Part shown: positions 8,706 to 15,593 of the stretch, piece by piece | Layout of the letters: every line of letters starts with the position of its first letter | Numbering within the stretch: the stretch's first letter is position 1 | Source: an uncultured Rhodospirillales bacterium | GTDB taxonomy: Bacteria > Pseudomonadota > Alphaproteobacteria > ATCC43930 > CGMCC-115725 | Direction of reading: 5' to 3' | Assembly (NCBI GenBank): GCA_903822185.1 | Contig: CAIJOA010000028.1 | Coordinates: forward strand, 62,001 to 126,000 | Length of the DNA: 64,000 nucleotides | Made by a program: the position numbers and the translations under genes | Notes under the pieces: model-generated | Database searches by the model: none | What the model saw: the letters and a program-made list of their open reading frames with translations, nothing else | What the model was told of the DNA's origin: nothing

Positions 8706-9644
8706 CTAGGCAGCGCGCCACCATCGCCCCGAGGATCGAGGCATCGCCTTGAGCGTGTCACTCACGGTGGTCGTCATCACTTCGGCGGGCGGCATCTCGG
8801 ACGCACTCGATAGGTTGTGCGGTATGTCACTGGCGATTTGATACGTCGCGCCAACACGGTCCTGGAGGTCACGGTCGGCATCGGCATGTTCCAACGCAAT
8901 CGAGCGGATCGCGGCGGTCTTTTGATTGCCGGCAAGACTCAACGCTTCAACGGGTGCAGTGTTATGACCGATCGCGACGACCGCAGGCCGTAACCGGATA
9001 ACCGGCGCTTGTTCCACAGCGACGGTTTCGGCGGGGCGTACCTCCTCGCCAAGGCTTTGGGCATGATTGTCTGCGGGAACGACCGGCTTGTTATCCGCCA
9101 CGCGCGCAACCGCACTTGGTTTCACATGTTTCCTTTCGGGCGCATCGGCGGAGATCGCGGCAGGCGTTGCGGGAATCTCAGCGTAACGTGCATCCACCGC
9201 TTGTCGCGAACAGCCCGACATCAAGCCGTAATTGATCTCTTGTTGTGTCGTTTCGTGCCACGCCCGCGATGCGGCGTAATCGGCACCGGCTCTGCTGGCG
9301 CTGCATTCGTTTTTCGCGACGCGTTTGACGTCATCGGCATAGTGCTTGAGCTCATGCGCCAAGGTCGTCAGGCCCGATCCATATCGCCAATCATCCGGCA
9401 GATAGACGGTTTTTTTCGTCTCGTCGTATTCGCCTTTGGCTTTGCCACCGAAGCGGTCTGCAAAATCGGAGCGCGGTACGACGACGATATCTTGGATCGT
9501 GGGAAGATCTGCGCCGCCGACTTCATCAAGCGTCGCACGGGTTTCGGCCATCGTCGGCGGCGCCGATGGAATATAAGTGGAACAGGCTGAGACAAAACCA
9601 GCAACGGCACCGATAACGGCGAGCCGAATTAGTTGCGTACGCAT
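8706..9644 (-). CDS. Putative lipoprotein with HExxH metal-binding motif
   Basis: About 312 residues beginning MRTQLIRLAVIGAVAGFVSAC, a lipoprotein signal with lipobox VSAC and Cys21 as the lipidated residue; I use the ATG at 9644, not 9659. An HELKH motif (residues 97-101), preceded by LTTLA, resembles the zinc-peptidase motif HExxH in a family that usually continues with a Cys and an E..A..Y segment. Here the later segment reads NECSASRAGADYAASRAW and the third zinc ligand is not evident. The C-terminal half is low-complexity and not recognisable. Peptidase activity is therefore uncertain. Confidence 0.7.
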   Translation of the reverse strand: MRTQLIRLAVIGAVAGFVSACSTYIPSAPPTMAETRATLDEVGGADLPTIQDIVVVPRSDFADRFGGKAKGEYDETKKTVYLPDDWRYGSGLTTLAHELKHYADDVKRVAKNECSASRAGADYAASRAWHETTQQEINYGLMSGCSRQAVDARYAEIPATPAAISADAPERKHVKPSAVARVADNKPVVPADNHAQSLGEEVRPAETVAVEQAPVIRLRPAVVAIGHNTAPVEALSLAGNQKTAAIRSIALEHADADRDLQDRVGATYQIASDIPHNLSSASEMPPAEVMTTTVSDTLKAMPRSSGRWWRAA

Positions 9645-10108
9645 GCTTATCCATCCCAATTAAAACCACGCCGAGTTTTCTCGACATGTTCGATTTACAC
9701 GCACGCTTCATCTCTATTGCGAGGGCAAGCATCAGCGTTGACGCGATGCCACAGCATCGCGACGCGCACAGATTTTCCTTCGCGGATAGACCGCTAAAGG
9801 CAACTGGTTTTAACGATTGGCCCCCCGGCCGCAGAAACGCTCGTACTTATTTTATGCCGCTCGACAAGCGAGCGATGCGGCATCCTAAACAGCTTTTAAT
9901 CGCGATAGGAACACTTAAATCGTACGTAGAATCACGATGTCTGCAAGACAGATCATAGCTTATATCAGGGACAACTTGATATAACGCATTCACGTCGTTA
10001 CGCCCGGGTACAGTGCAAGAATTGCAATGCACGATGCGTCTGGCCTTATAAAAACACCGATGAATAGATTCGGCGGCACCGTGCATTGCGATGGTGGTGA
10101 TCCGATTG
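9645..10108. other. Gene-free interval with two strong inverted repeats
   Basis: No convincing gene is seen; the ORFs here lack ribosome binding sites and normal codon use. Two hairpins stand out. CGCGATGC-CACA-GCATCGCG (9742-9761) is a perfect eight-base stem with a four-base loop. ATGCCGCTCG...CGAGC-GAT-GCGGCAT (9854-9883) is a two-tier stem. Neither is followed by a T-run. The stretch from about 9900 to 10080 is relatively AT-rich and lies beyond the 3' end of dps. A small RNA or the lipoprotein promoter could lie here, but nothing proves it. Confidence 0.4.
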
Positions 10109-10597
10109 TTACTGGGGTTCTTGCGTGTGGGCTTCGAGGAACCACAGCGCCTTATCCAGCGCGCGTGAATAAGCCGTCAGAATATCCGCCGTATCCTTAT
10201 CACCTGCTTCGTCGGCCTCGTCGATCCCGGCACGGGCGGCATTTGCCGTCTTGCCGTAACGTTCGATCAAAGCATGAAGATGGTCTTTGATCTTGTAGAT
10301 ATCCGTCGGATAGGGCGTGAGGGTCGTGCCTTTGGCGACCGCCTGGGTCGTGCCCAGCGCAGTGCCGCCAAGCTGGACGATGCGTTCTGCGATGGTATCG
10401 ACGTGATCGTCCAGCTCGGTACGGAAGCCGTCGATCATTTGATGGATCGCGATGAATTGCGGTCCCTTCAAATTCCAATGGGCCTGCTTGGTCAGCAGCG
10501 CAAGGTCGATACCCTCGGCCAGCCGGGCGTTCAACAGCGCGATCACCGTGGCTTTTGCGTTCGATTTCAAATCGTTCTGGGTCTTGAACAAGGACAT
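10109..10597 (-). CDS. dps: Dps, DNA-protecting mini-ferritin
   Basis: A 162-residue Dps-family protein that forms a dodecamer, oxidises Fe(II) with hydrogen peroxide and stores the iron. The inter-subunit ferroxidase ligands are in exact register: His40 (KQAHWN), His52, Asp56, Asp67 and Glu71 (DDHVDTIAERI), matching the spacing of E. coli Dps. The lysines KxxxKSNAK near the N-terminus may contact DNA. It lies 13 bases from ahpD on the same strand and belongs to the ahpC-ahpD-dps peroxide block facing oxyR, so OxyR control is likely. Confidence 0.95.
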   Translation of the reverse strand: MSLFKTQNDLKSNAKATVIALLNARLAEGIDLALLTKQAHWNLKGPQFIAIHQMIDGFRTELDDHVDTIAERIVQLGGTALGTTQAVAKGTTLTPYPTDIYKIKDHLHALIERYGKTANAARAGIDEADEAGDKDTADILTAYSRALDKALWFLEAHTQEPQ

Positions 10598-10610
10598 GTT
10601 TCTACTCCGG

Positions 10611-11153
10611 TTAATCCGTTATTTCTGTGAGGCCTGCTTCGCCGTCGAGGATCGCAGCCACCGCGTGAATGACCGACGCGATGCGCACCGCCTGCTGGAT
10701 CTGTTCACGCGTGATGCCCGCCTGGCGCAACACCTGGTCATGTGCGTCGATGCACTTTCCGCAACCGTTGATTGCCGAAACGGCCAAAGACCAAAGTTCG
10801 AAGTCAGCCTTATCGACGCCGGGATTGCCGATCACGTTCATGCGTAACCGGGCCGGCATCGTCGCGTAATCCGGGTCCGAGGCAAGATGCGTGAAGCGAT
10901 AGTAGATATTGTTCATCGCCATGATCGACGCCGCGGATTTGGCCGCCGCCAGCGCCTGCGGCTCCAGGTACGTTGCCGCTTCCTGGTTGACCGCGGCAAT
11001 CAAGGTCGCGTTGCGCGAAGCAAGCGCCGTCGCCAGCAGCGTTCCCCAGCGCTGCTGATCACTCAGCAAGTTGTCGGTCAGTAAAGAAGAGAGGTTGAGC
11101 TTTATATCCTTCGCGTAATCGGGGATGAGCTCACGAATGTTGTCCAACGCCAT
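10611..11153 (-). CDS. ahpD: AhpD, alkylhydroperoxidase / AhpC-reducing adaptor
   Basis: A 180-residue carboxymuconolactone-decarboxylase-fold protein. The redox centre is Cys131-x2-Cys134-x3-His138 in [12 protein letters not shown], in the same register as mycobacterial AhpD. By family knowledge it recycles the AhpC disulfide or has weak peroxidase activity itself. It lies between ahpC and dps on the minus strand with short gaps, consistent with one operon. The gap to ahpC holds a CGCGGG/CCCGCG hairpin (11180-11197). Confidence 0.95.
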   Translation of the reverse strand: MALDNIRELIPDYAKDIKLNLSSLLTDNLLSDQQRWGTLLATALASRNATLIAAVNQEAATYLEPQALAAAKSAASIMAMNNIYYRFTHLASDPDYATMPARLRMNVIGNPGVDKADFELWSLAVSAINGCGKCIDAHDQVLRQAGITREQIQQAVRIASVIHAVAAILDGEAGLTEITD

Positions 11154-11213
11154 CTTTCGATCCTTTTCCGGGAATACGACGCGGGCCGAAACCCGCGCCG
11201 CTGGTCCCTGTTG

Positions 11214-11753
11214 TTAGGCCACGTTCAGTGTCTGGTTGCCCTTTTGCCAATTGCAGGGGCAAAGCTCGTCGGTTTGCAGCGCATCGAGAACGCGCAACAC
11301 TTCCTGCGGATTACGGCCGACGCTCATATCGTTGACCGAAGCAAACCGAATGGTGCCTTGCGGATCGACGATGAAGGTCGCGCGCAACGCCACGCCGTCA
11401 TTGGCATCGAGGATGCCGAGCGCGTTGCTCAGTTCGCGTTTGACGTCCGAGAGCCAGGGAAAGACGACCTTGCCGAGATCTTCGCGCGACTGGCGCCAGG
11501 CCAGATGGACGAAGTCGCTATCGATCGAGAGGCCGAGAATCTGGGTGTCCCGGTCGCGGAACTCGCCTTCGACGGCGTTGAAGCCGACGATCTCCGTCGG
11601 GCAGACGAAGGTGAAATCCTTGGGCCAGGCGAAAACGACGAGCCATTTGCCGTCATAGGTCGAATTATCGACCGGACTGAAAGCCTTGGCTTGGTCGGTG
11701 CCGGTGACGGCCGTGAGTGAAAAAGTGGGGAATTGGTTGCCTACCGTCAGCAT
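11214..11753 (-). CDS. ahpC: AhpC, alkyl hydroperoxide reductase peroxiredoxin
   Basis: A 179-residue peroxiredoxin. The peroxidatic Cys51 lies in PKDFTFVCPTEIVGF, and the C-terminal ELCPCNW contributes Cys165 and Cys167, one of which resolves. The family reduces hydrogen peroxide and organic hydroperoxides, drawing electrons here presumably through AhpD because no ahpF is present. It is transcribed divergently from oxyR across a 96-base gap and is first in the ahpC-ahpD-dps block. Confidence 0.96.
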   Translation of the reverse strand: MLTVGNQFPTFSLTAVTGTDQAKAFSPVDNSTYDGKWLVVFAWPKDFTFVCPTEIVGFNAVEGEFRDRDTQILGLSIDSDFVHLAWRQSREDLGKVVFPWLSDVKRELSNALGILDANDGVALRATFIVDPQGTIRFASVNDMSVGRNPQEVLRVLDALQTDELCPCNWQKGNQTLNVA

Positions 11754-11801
11754 CGCTCATCTCCTTTGTTCAACGCGATGACGAGAAGATGGCGCGTACC
11801 T

Positions 11802-11827
11802 TGTAATCGTTCTAACTGATAATTACA
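11802..11827. promoter_or_regulatory. Candidate OxyR operator between ahpC and oxyR
   Basis: TGTAAT (11802-11807) and ATTACA (11822-11827) form a perfect six-base inverted repeat with a 14-base AT-rich spacer containing further partial symmetry. It lies in the only intergenic gap of the divergon, about 50 bases upstream of ahpC and 23 bases upstream of oxyR. LysR-type proteins bind T-N11-A style dyads in exactly this position. Assignment to OxyR is an inference from context. Confidence 0.5.
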
Positions 11828-11849
11828 TTGGTTTTGATCGGAAAAATCG

Positions 11850-12758
11850 ATGATAGCTCTCCCGAGCCTTCAACAGCTTCGCTTCCTGGCCGCCGTTGCC
11901 GAAAGCCACCATTTCGGGCGCGCGGCCGAGTCCTGTGCCGTTACTCAATCGACGCTGAGCGCCGGGATTCAAGAATTGGAGAACAGGCTGGGTGTGACCT
12001 TGCTGGAGCGCAGCAGACGCGGGGTGATTCTGACCCCGCTTGGCGAGGAAATTGTCACGCGCGGCCGCAAGCTGCTGCGCGATGCCGAAGACCTGACCGA
12101 ATTGGCCCAAACCGGCCGCGAGCCGATGAGTATCCCGCTGCGGCTGGGGGTCATCCCGACCATCTCGCCCTATCTCGTGCCCGCCTTGATGCAGGGCCTC
12201 CCGGCGACCTTCCCCAAGCTGAAACTGTATCTCCGCGAGGAACAGACGGCGCCGTTGTTGTCGCAATTGAGCGATGGGAAGTTGGACCTGGTGCTGCTGG
12301 CCCTGCCCTATGCGACCAACGAATTCGAGACGATGAGTCTCGGCTCTGATCCGATTCTGGCCGTCATGCCGCGCGTTCACCCGCTCGCGCAGTATCATCA
12401 GATCGATCCCCAAGTCCTCGTAAATGAAAAACTTTTGCTGATGGAAGATGGGCATTGTCTGCGCAGTCACGCGCTTGAGGCCTGCCGCCTCGCCGGGCCG
12501 GACCGCAACGAGGTTTTCCAGGGTACCAGCCTTCGTACGGTGGTCCAGATGGCAGCCGGCGGGCTCGGCGTCACGCTGGTCCCGCGCATGGCCTTGGCCC
12601 AAGAACTTCTGCCCGGCAGCACCCTCGTCGCGCGCCCACTCAGCGGCGATGCGCCGCCACGCGAAATCGCCTTGGCTTGGCGGCGTGGCGCGGTGCGCCG
12701 ATCCGAGTTCAAACGGTTCGGCGATTATGCTAAGCTGGTTTTAGCGAGACAGACCTAA
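11850..12758 (+). CDS. oxyR: OxyR, peroxide-sensing LysR regulator
   Basis: A 302-residue LysR-family regulator. The N-terminal helix-turn-helix covers HHFGRAAESCAVTQSTLSAGI (overall residues 8-65). The sensing cysteines Cys203 and Cys212 lie in EDGHCLRSHALEACRLAG with the same nine-residue separation as the C199/C208 disulfide pair of E. coli OxyR, which makes this OxyR and not a generic LysR protein. It is divergent from ahpC-ahpD-dps, its probable targets. Confidence 0.95.
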   Translation: MIALPSLQQLRFLAAVAESHHFGRAAESCAVTQSTLSAGIQELENRLGVTLLERSRRGVILTPLGEEIVTRGRKLLRDAEDLTELAQTGREPMSIPLRLGVIPTISPYLVPALMQGLPATFPKLKLYLREEQTAPLLSQLSDGKLDLVLLALPYATNEFETMSLGSDPILAVMPRVHPLAQYHQIDPQVLVNEKLLLMEDGHCLRSHALEACRLAGPDRNEVFQGTSLRTVVQMAAGGLGVTLVPRMALAQELLPGSTLVARPLSGDAPPREIALAWRRGAVRRSEFKRFGDYAKLVLARQT

Positions 12759-12825
12759 GAAAGTTCTTGTTCTCGTTTTGTTCTGATGATATTCCTCTGC
12801 TCCTAAACGCGAGAGGAAATCCATC

Positions 12826-12906
12826 ATGACCCTTCAAATCGATCGTCAGTATGTCGCGGTTCTGGTCTTTGGCTGGGCCGTCGCCCTCGTCACCACCCTC
12901 ACCTGA
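12826..12906 (+). CDS. Small hydrophobic peptide, 26 residues, unknown function
   Basis: A short ORF encoding MTLQIDRQYVAVLVFGWAVA followed by LVTTLT. It has a strong ribosome binding site (GAGAGGA, seven bases upstream) and a clean TGA stop. About 17 hydrophobic residues could form one membrane helix after a short polar N-terminus. It lies between oxyR and a response regulator on the same strand. The good Shine-Dalgarno and position support translation; no family is recognised. Confidence 0.55.
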   Translation: MTLQIDRQYVAVLVFGWAVALVTTLT

Positions 12907-12984
12907 CCAATTCGCGGCCCCGGAGATTCCCTGGGCACGTATCCCTCTTTGTCAGAAGGTGGATCGGCGGGCTAAGCTTGGCCT

Positions 12985-13659
12985 ATGAAACTTCTGGTGA
13001 TTGAGGACGACCACGAGACTGCGGCCTATATCGTCAAAGGCCTCCAGGAAAGCGGTTACGTGGTTGATGTCGCCCATGAAGGCCGTGAAGGCCTCTTCAT
13101 GGCGACGTCCGGAAATTACGACACGCTGATCGTCGATCGCATGTTGCCCGGCATGGACGGGCTGGCCGTGATCGCCGCCTTGCGCGCCGCCGAGTTGCGG
13201 ACGCCGGTTCTCATTCTCAGCGCCCTCGGTGCGGTCGATGACCGCGTCAAAGGCCTGCGCGCCGGCGGCGACGACTATCTGGTCAAACCCTTCGCCTTTG
13301 CCGAACTGCTCGCCCGGCTTGAATCGCTGATGCGGCGCGGCACCGGCGCACCGACGACGACCAAACTCAATGTCGGCGATCTCGAGATGGATCTGCTGGC
13401 GCGCACCGTTCATCGCGGCAAGCAGGAGGTCGATCTTCTGCCGCGTGAATTCCGGCTGCTCGAATTTCTGATGCGCCACGCCGGCCAGGTCGTGACCCGC
13501 ACGATGCTTCTGGAAAATGTTTGGGATTATCATTTCGACCCGCAGACCAACGTCATCGACGTGCATGTGAGCCGGTTGCGGCAAAAGATCGACAAGGGTT
13601 TCGACAAGCGTCTGCTCCATACTGTTCGGGGTGCGGGCTATCGCCTTAGCACCGATTAA
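12985..13659 (+). CDS. OmpR/PhoB-family response regulator
   Basis: A 224-residue response regulator. The receiver domain has the acidic pair Glu7-Asp8-Asp9, phospho-acceptor Asp51 (LIVDRMLPGMDG), Ser79 and Lys101 (LVKPFAF). The C-terminal winged helix (about residues 128-222) contains LLPREFRLLEFLMRHAGQVV and NVIDVHVSRLRQKID. It pairs with the histidine kinase whose ORF starts 29 bases before its stop (or five bases after it, if the GTG at 13664 is used). The signal and targets are unknown. Confidence 0.95.
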   Translation: MKLLVIEDDHETAAYIVKGLQESGYVVDVAHEGREGLFMATSGNYDTLIVDRMLPGMDGLAVIAALRAAELRTPVLILSALGAVDDRVKGLRAGGDDYLVKPFAFAELLARLESLMRRGTGAPTTTKLNVGDLEMDLLARTVHRGKQEVDLLPREFRLLEFLMRHAGQVVTRTMLLENVWDYHFDPQTNVIDVHVSRLRQKIDKGFDKRLLHTVRGAGYRLSTD

Positions 13660-15163
13660 CGCCGTGCCGCGGTTTTTCAACACCAACGCGTTTCGTCTGG
13701 CCGCGGTGTATTTCGCGATCTTCGCGACCTCGGTGCTTGCGCTTCTCGCCTTCATCTATTTCTCGTCCGCCGATTTTATCGAGCAGCAGACCGACGAAAC
13801 CATCGACGCGGAAATTCGCGGCCTCGCCGAACAATATCGCGAGCACGGCCTCGCCGGTCTGATCGAAGTCATTCAGCAGCGCGTCGCCGAAGCGCGGCGC
13901 ACGCCGAGCCGGATCGACGACACGCTTTATCTGATCACCGATCCGTTGCTGCATTCGCTTGCCGGCAACCTCGAGCATTGGCCGCCGGTCGGCGAGCGTG
14001 GCGGTGGGTGGGTCGCGTTTCCGGTGTCCGAAACGCATAACGGCGTCATCGAAACCGATCAGGCCCGTGCGTCCGTCATCGTGCTGCCGGGCAATTTCCA
14101 TCTTCTCGTCGGACGGGATCAGCGCGAGGCGCGCATCTTCCGCGGCCGCGTCACCCACACGTTGGGATGGGCCGCACTAATTACCCTGGGACTTGGCATC
14201 GTCGGCGGATTCTTTATGACCCGCAACATGCTGCGAAAGGTCGATGCGGTAAATCGGACCTCGACACGCATCATCCACGGCGATCTCAGCCAACGTGTGC
14301 CCTTGACCGGTAGCGGCGACGAGTTCGATCAGCTTGCGCAGAATCTCAACGAGATGTTGGACAAGGTCGAGCGGTTGATGGTCGGCATGCGTCAGGTCAC
14401 CGACAATATCGCCCATGATCTGCGCACGCCGTTGTCGCGTCTGCGTGCCAGACTAGAAGTGACCTTGATCGAGAAGCCGGATGTTGTCCGTTATGGCGAT
14501 GCGCTGCGCGACACCATCACCGAGGCCGATCGCTTGCTCGGCACTTTCAACGCTCTGCTGAGCATCGCCGAAGCGGAATCCGGATCGCGGCGAGAGAGCC
14601 TCGACACCGTCGATCTGTCCGAAATCGCGCGTGACGTCGCAGAGTTGTACGAGCCCGTCGCCGAGGAAAAAGGGCTCGCCCTGCCGATCGACATCGCCGA
14701 TCGGGTCATGGTCCGCGGCGACCGCCACTTGTTATCCCAAGCGATCGCCAATCTGGTCGATAACGCGCTGAAATATACCGCCGATGGGTCGGTTTCGCTG
14801 TCGCTTCACGCCAATAGCAGCATGGCGCGGATCGAGGTTACGGATACCGGACCGGGTGTGCCGCCGGATCGCCGCGACGCCGTATTCGATCGTTTTGTCC
14901 GCCTTGAAGGCAGCCGCAGCAGCCCCGGCAACGGGTTGGGGCTTAGCCTCGTCCGCGCCGTCGCGATGCTGCACGAAGGCGCGGTCTGGCTGGCTGACAA
15001 TCAGTCGAGCCCGGAAGCCCGCGGTCTTACGGCAGTCTTCGAGCTTCCGCGTGTCGTCGATCGTACGGTGTTAGCACCGCACGAAACGGCCCGCCTCCTC
15101 CCGGCACCCGCGGGTGCGGCGGGAAGTAGTTCCGAGCCGCCGCGCGACCTCGGCCATACTTGA
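13631..15163 (+). CDS. Sensor histidine kinase partner of the OmpR-type regulator
   Basis: A membrane sensor kinase of about 500 residues. TM1 is at about residues 22-44 and TM2 at about 177-196, with a periplasmic sensor region between them. HAMP follows (about 197-250). The dimerisation helix has His262 in DNIAHDLRTPLSRLRARLEV, and the ATPase shows N (LVDNALKYT), DTGPGV and GNGLGLSLVRAV. Two GTG starts are possible: 13631, overlapping the response regulator, and 13664, just after its stop. Its 3' end overlaps a convergent small gene by 93 bases. Confidence 0.92.
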   Translation: MRAIALAPINAVPRFFNTNAFRLAAVYFAIFATSVLALLAFIYFSSADFIEQQTDETIDAEIRGLAEQYREHGLAGLIEVIQQRVAEARRTPSRIDDTLYLITDPLLHSLAGNLEHWPPVGERGGGWVAFPVSETHNGVIETDQARASVIVLPGNFHLLVGRDQREARIFRGRVTHTLGWAALITLGLGIVGGFFMTRNMLRKVDAVNRTSTRIIHGDLSQRVPLTGSGDEFDQLAQNLNEMLDKVERLMVGMRQVTDNIAHDLRTPLSRLRARLEVTLIEKPDVVRYGDALRDTITEADRLLGTFNALLSIAEAESGSRRESLDTVDLSEIARDVAELYEPVAEEKGLALPIDIADRVMVRGDRHLLSQAIANLVDNALKYTADGSVSLSLHANSSMARIEVTDTGPGVPPDRRDAVFDRFVRLEGSRSSPGNGLGLSLVRAVAMLHEGAVWLADNQSSPEARGLTAVFELPRVVDRTVLAPHETARLLPAPAGAAGSSSEPPRDLGHT

Positions 15164-15271
15164 ACGCAGCTGCTCACGATTCATCCCCGCGCTGGCGACG
15201 ACGGGTCCCATCATTTCATCACTGAGCAGATCTTCGAGAGTAGCTTCGCCGGTGAGCCACCATTGTGTCAT
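15071..15271 (-). CDS. Small uncharacterised protein, paralogue of the one at 20437
   Basis: A 66-residue protein. The ATG at 15271 has a perfect AGGAGG five bases upstream, strong support although 93 bases lie opposite the kinase gene. The core TLEDLLSDEMMGPVVASAG with MNREQLRSSMAEV aligns without gaps to the small protein at 20437 (TLDEMLADPIVPTLMRRDG and following). The C-terminal tail is Arg/Cys-rich and falls in the overlap. No function is known to me; an adaptor or regulatory peptide is possible. Confidence 0.65.
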   Translation of the reverse strand: MTQWWLTGEATLEDLLSDEMMGPVVASAGMNREQLRSSMAEVARRLGTTSRRTRGCREEAGRFVRC

Positions 15272-15593
15272 CACGTCCTCCTAGCTTCTCGTCGTGTTTC
15301 CTAATTACCGGCGAACCATGGCCCTTTTGTGGCGAGCGCCTGAATTCGCCTCCATTTCAGGGCAATTTTTCCCGATATTAACGATTTGAAGCTTAGATGC
15401 GGCAGTTTTCCTGCACCTACTCGGATCAAGTATTAACGGCCTGATAACCACAATTTTGTCACGACCGGCCAAATAATCCGCGCTTTTTCGCGGCTGCCTG
15501 CCTGATGGCAGCAATTGATTTACCTTTGTTCACTACAAATTCTCGCAGATTTGCCGAAAAGCGGTTTATCCGCATTTTGTTGAGGGTGTGAGA
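15272..15593. other. Intergenic region upstream of the TPR giant gene
   Basis: About 320 bases, clearly more AT-rich than the neighbours, hold the divergent promoters of the small gene (minus) and the TPR gene (plus). Visible structures are GCTGCC...GGCAGC (15492-15511) and GCGG-TTTAT-CCGC flanked by AAAA and ATTTTG (about 15557-15577), the latter just before the ribosome binding site of the TPR gene. I see no gene here and no promoter I can assign with confidence. Confidence 0.45.

Noticed and set aside
9686-9958. Plus-strand ORF of 90 residues in the interval before dps
   Set aside because: No ribosome binding site, unusual composition, and it contains two inverted repeats.
11180-11197. 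CGCGGG/CCCGCG hairpin between ahpC and ahpD as a terminator
   Set aside because: No T-run and it lies within a likely operon; at most an intercistronic fold.
15305-15514. Minus-strand ORF of 69 residues upstream of the TPR gene
   Set aside because: No Shine-Dalgarno, AT-rich region, no resemblance to any family; more likely promoter DNA.
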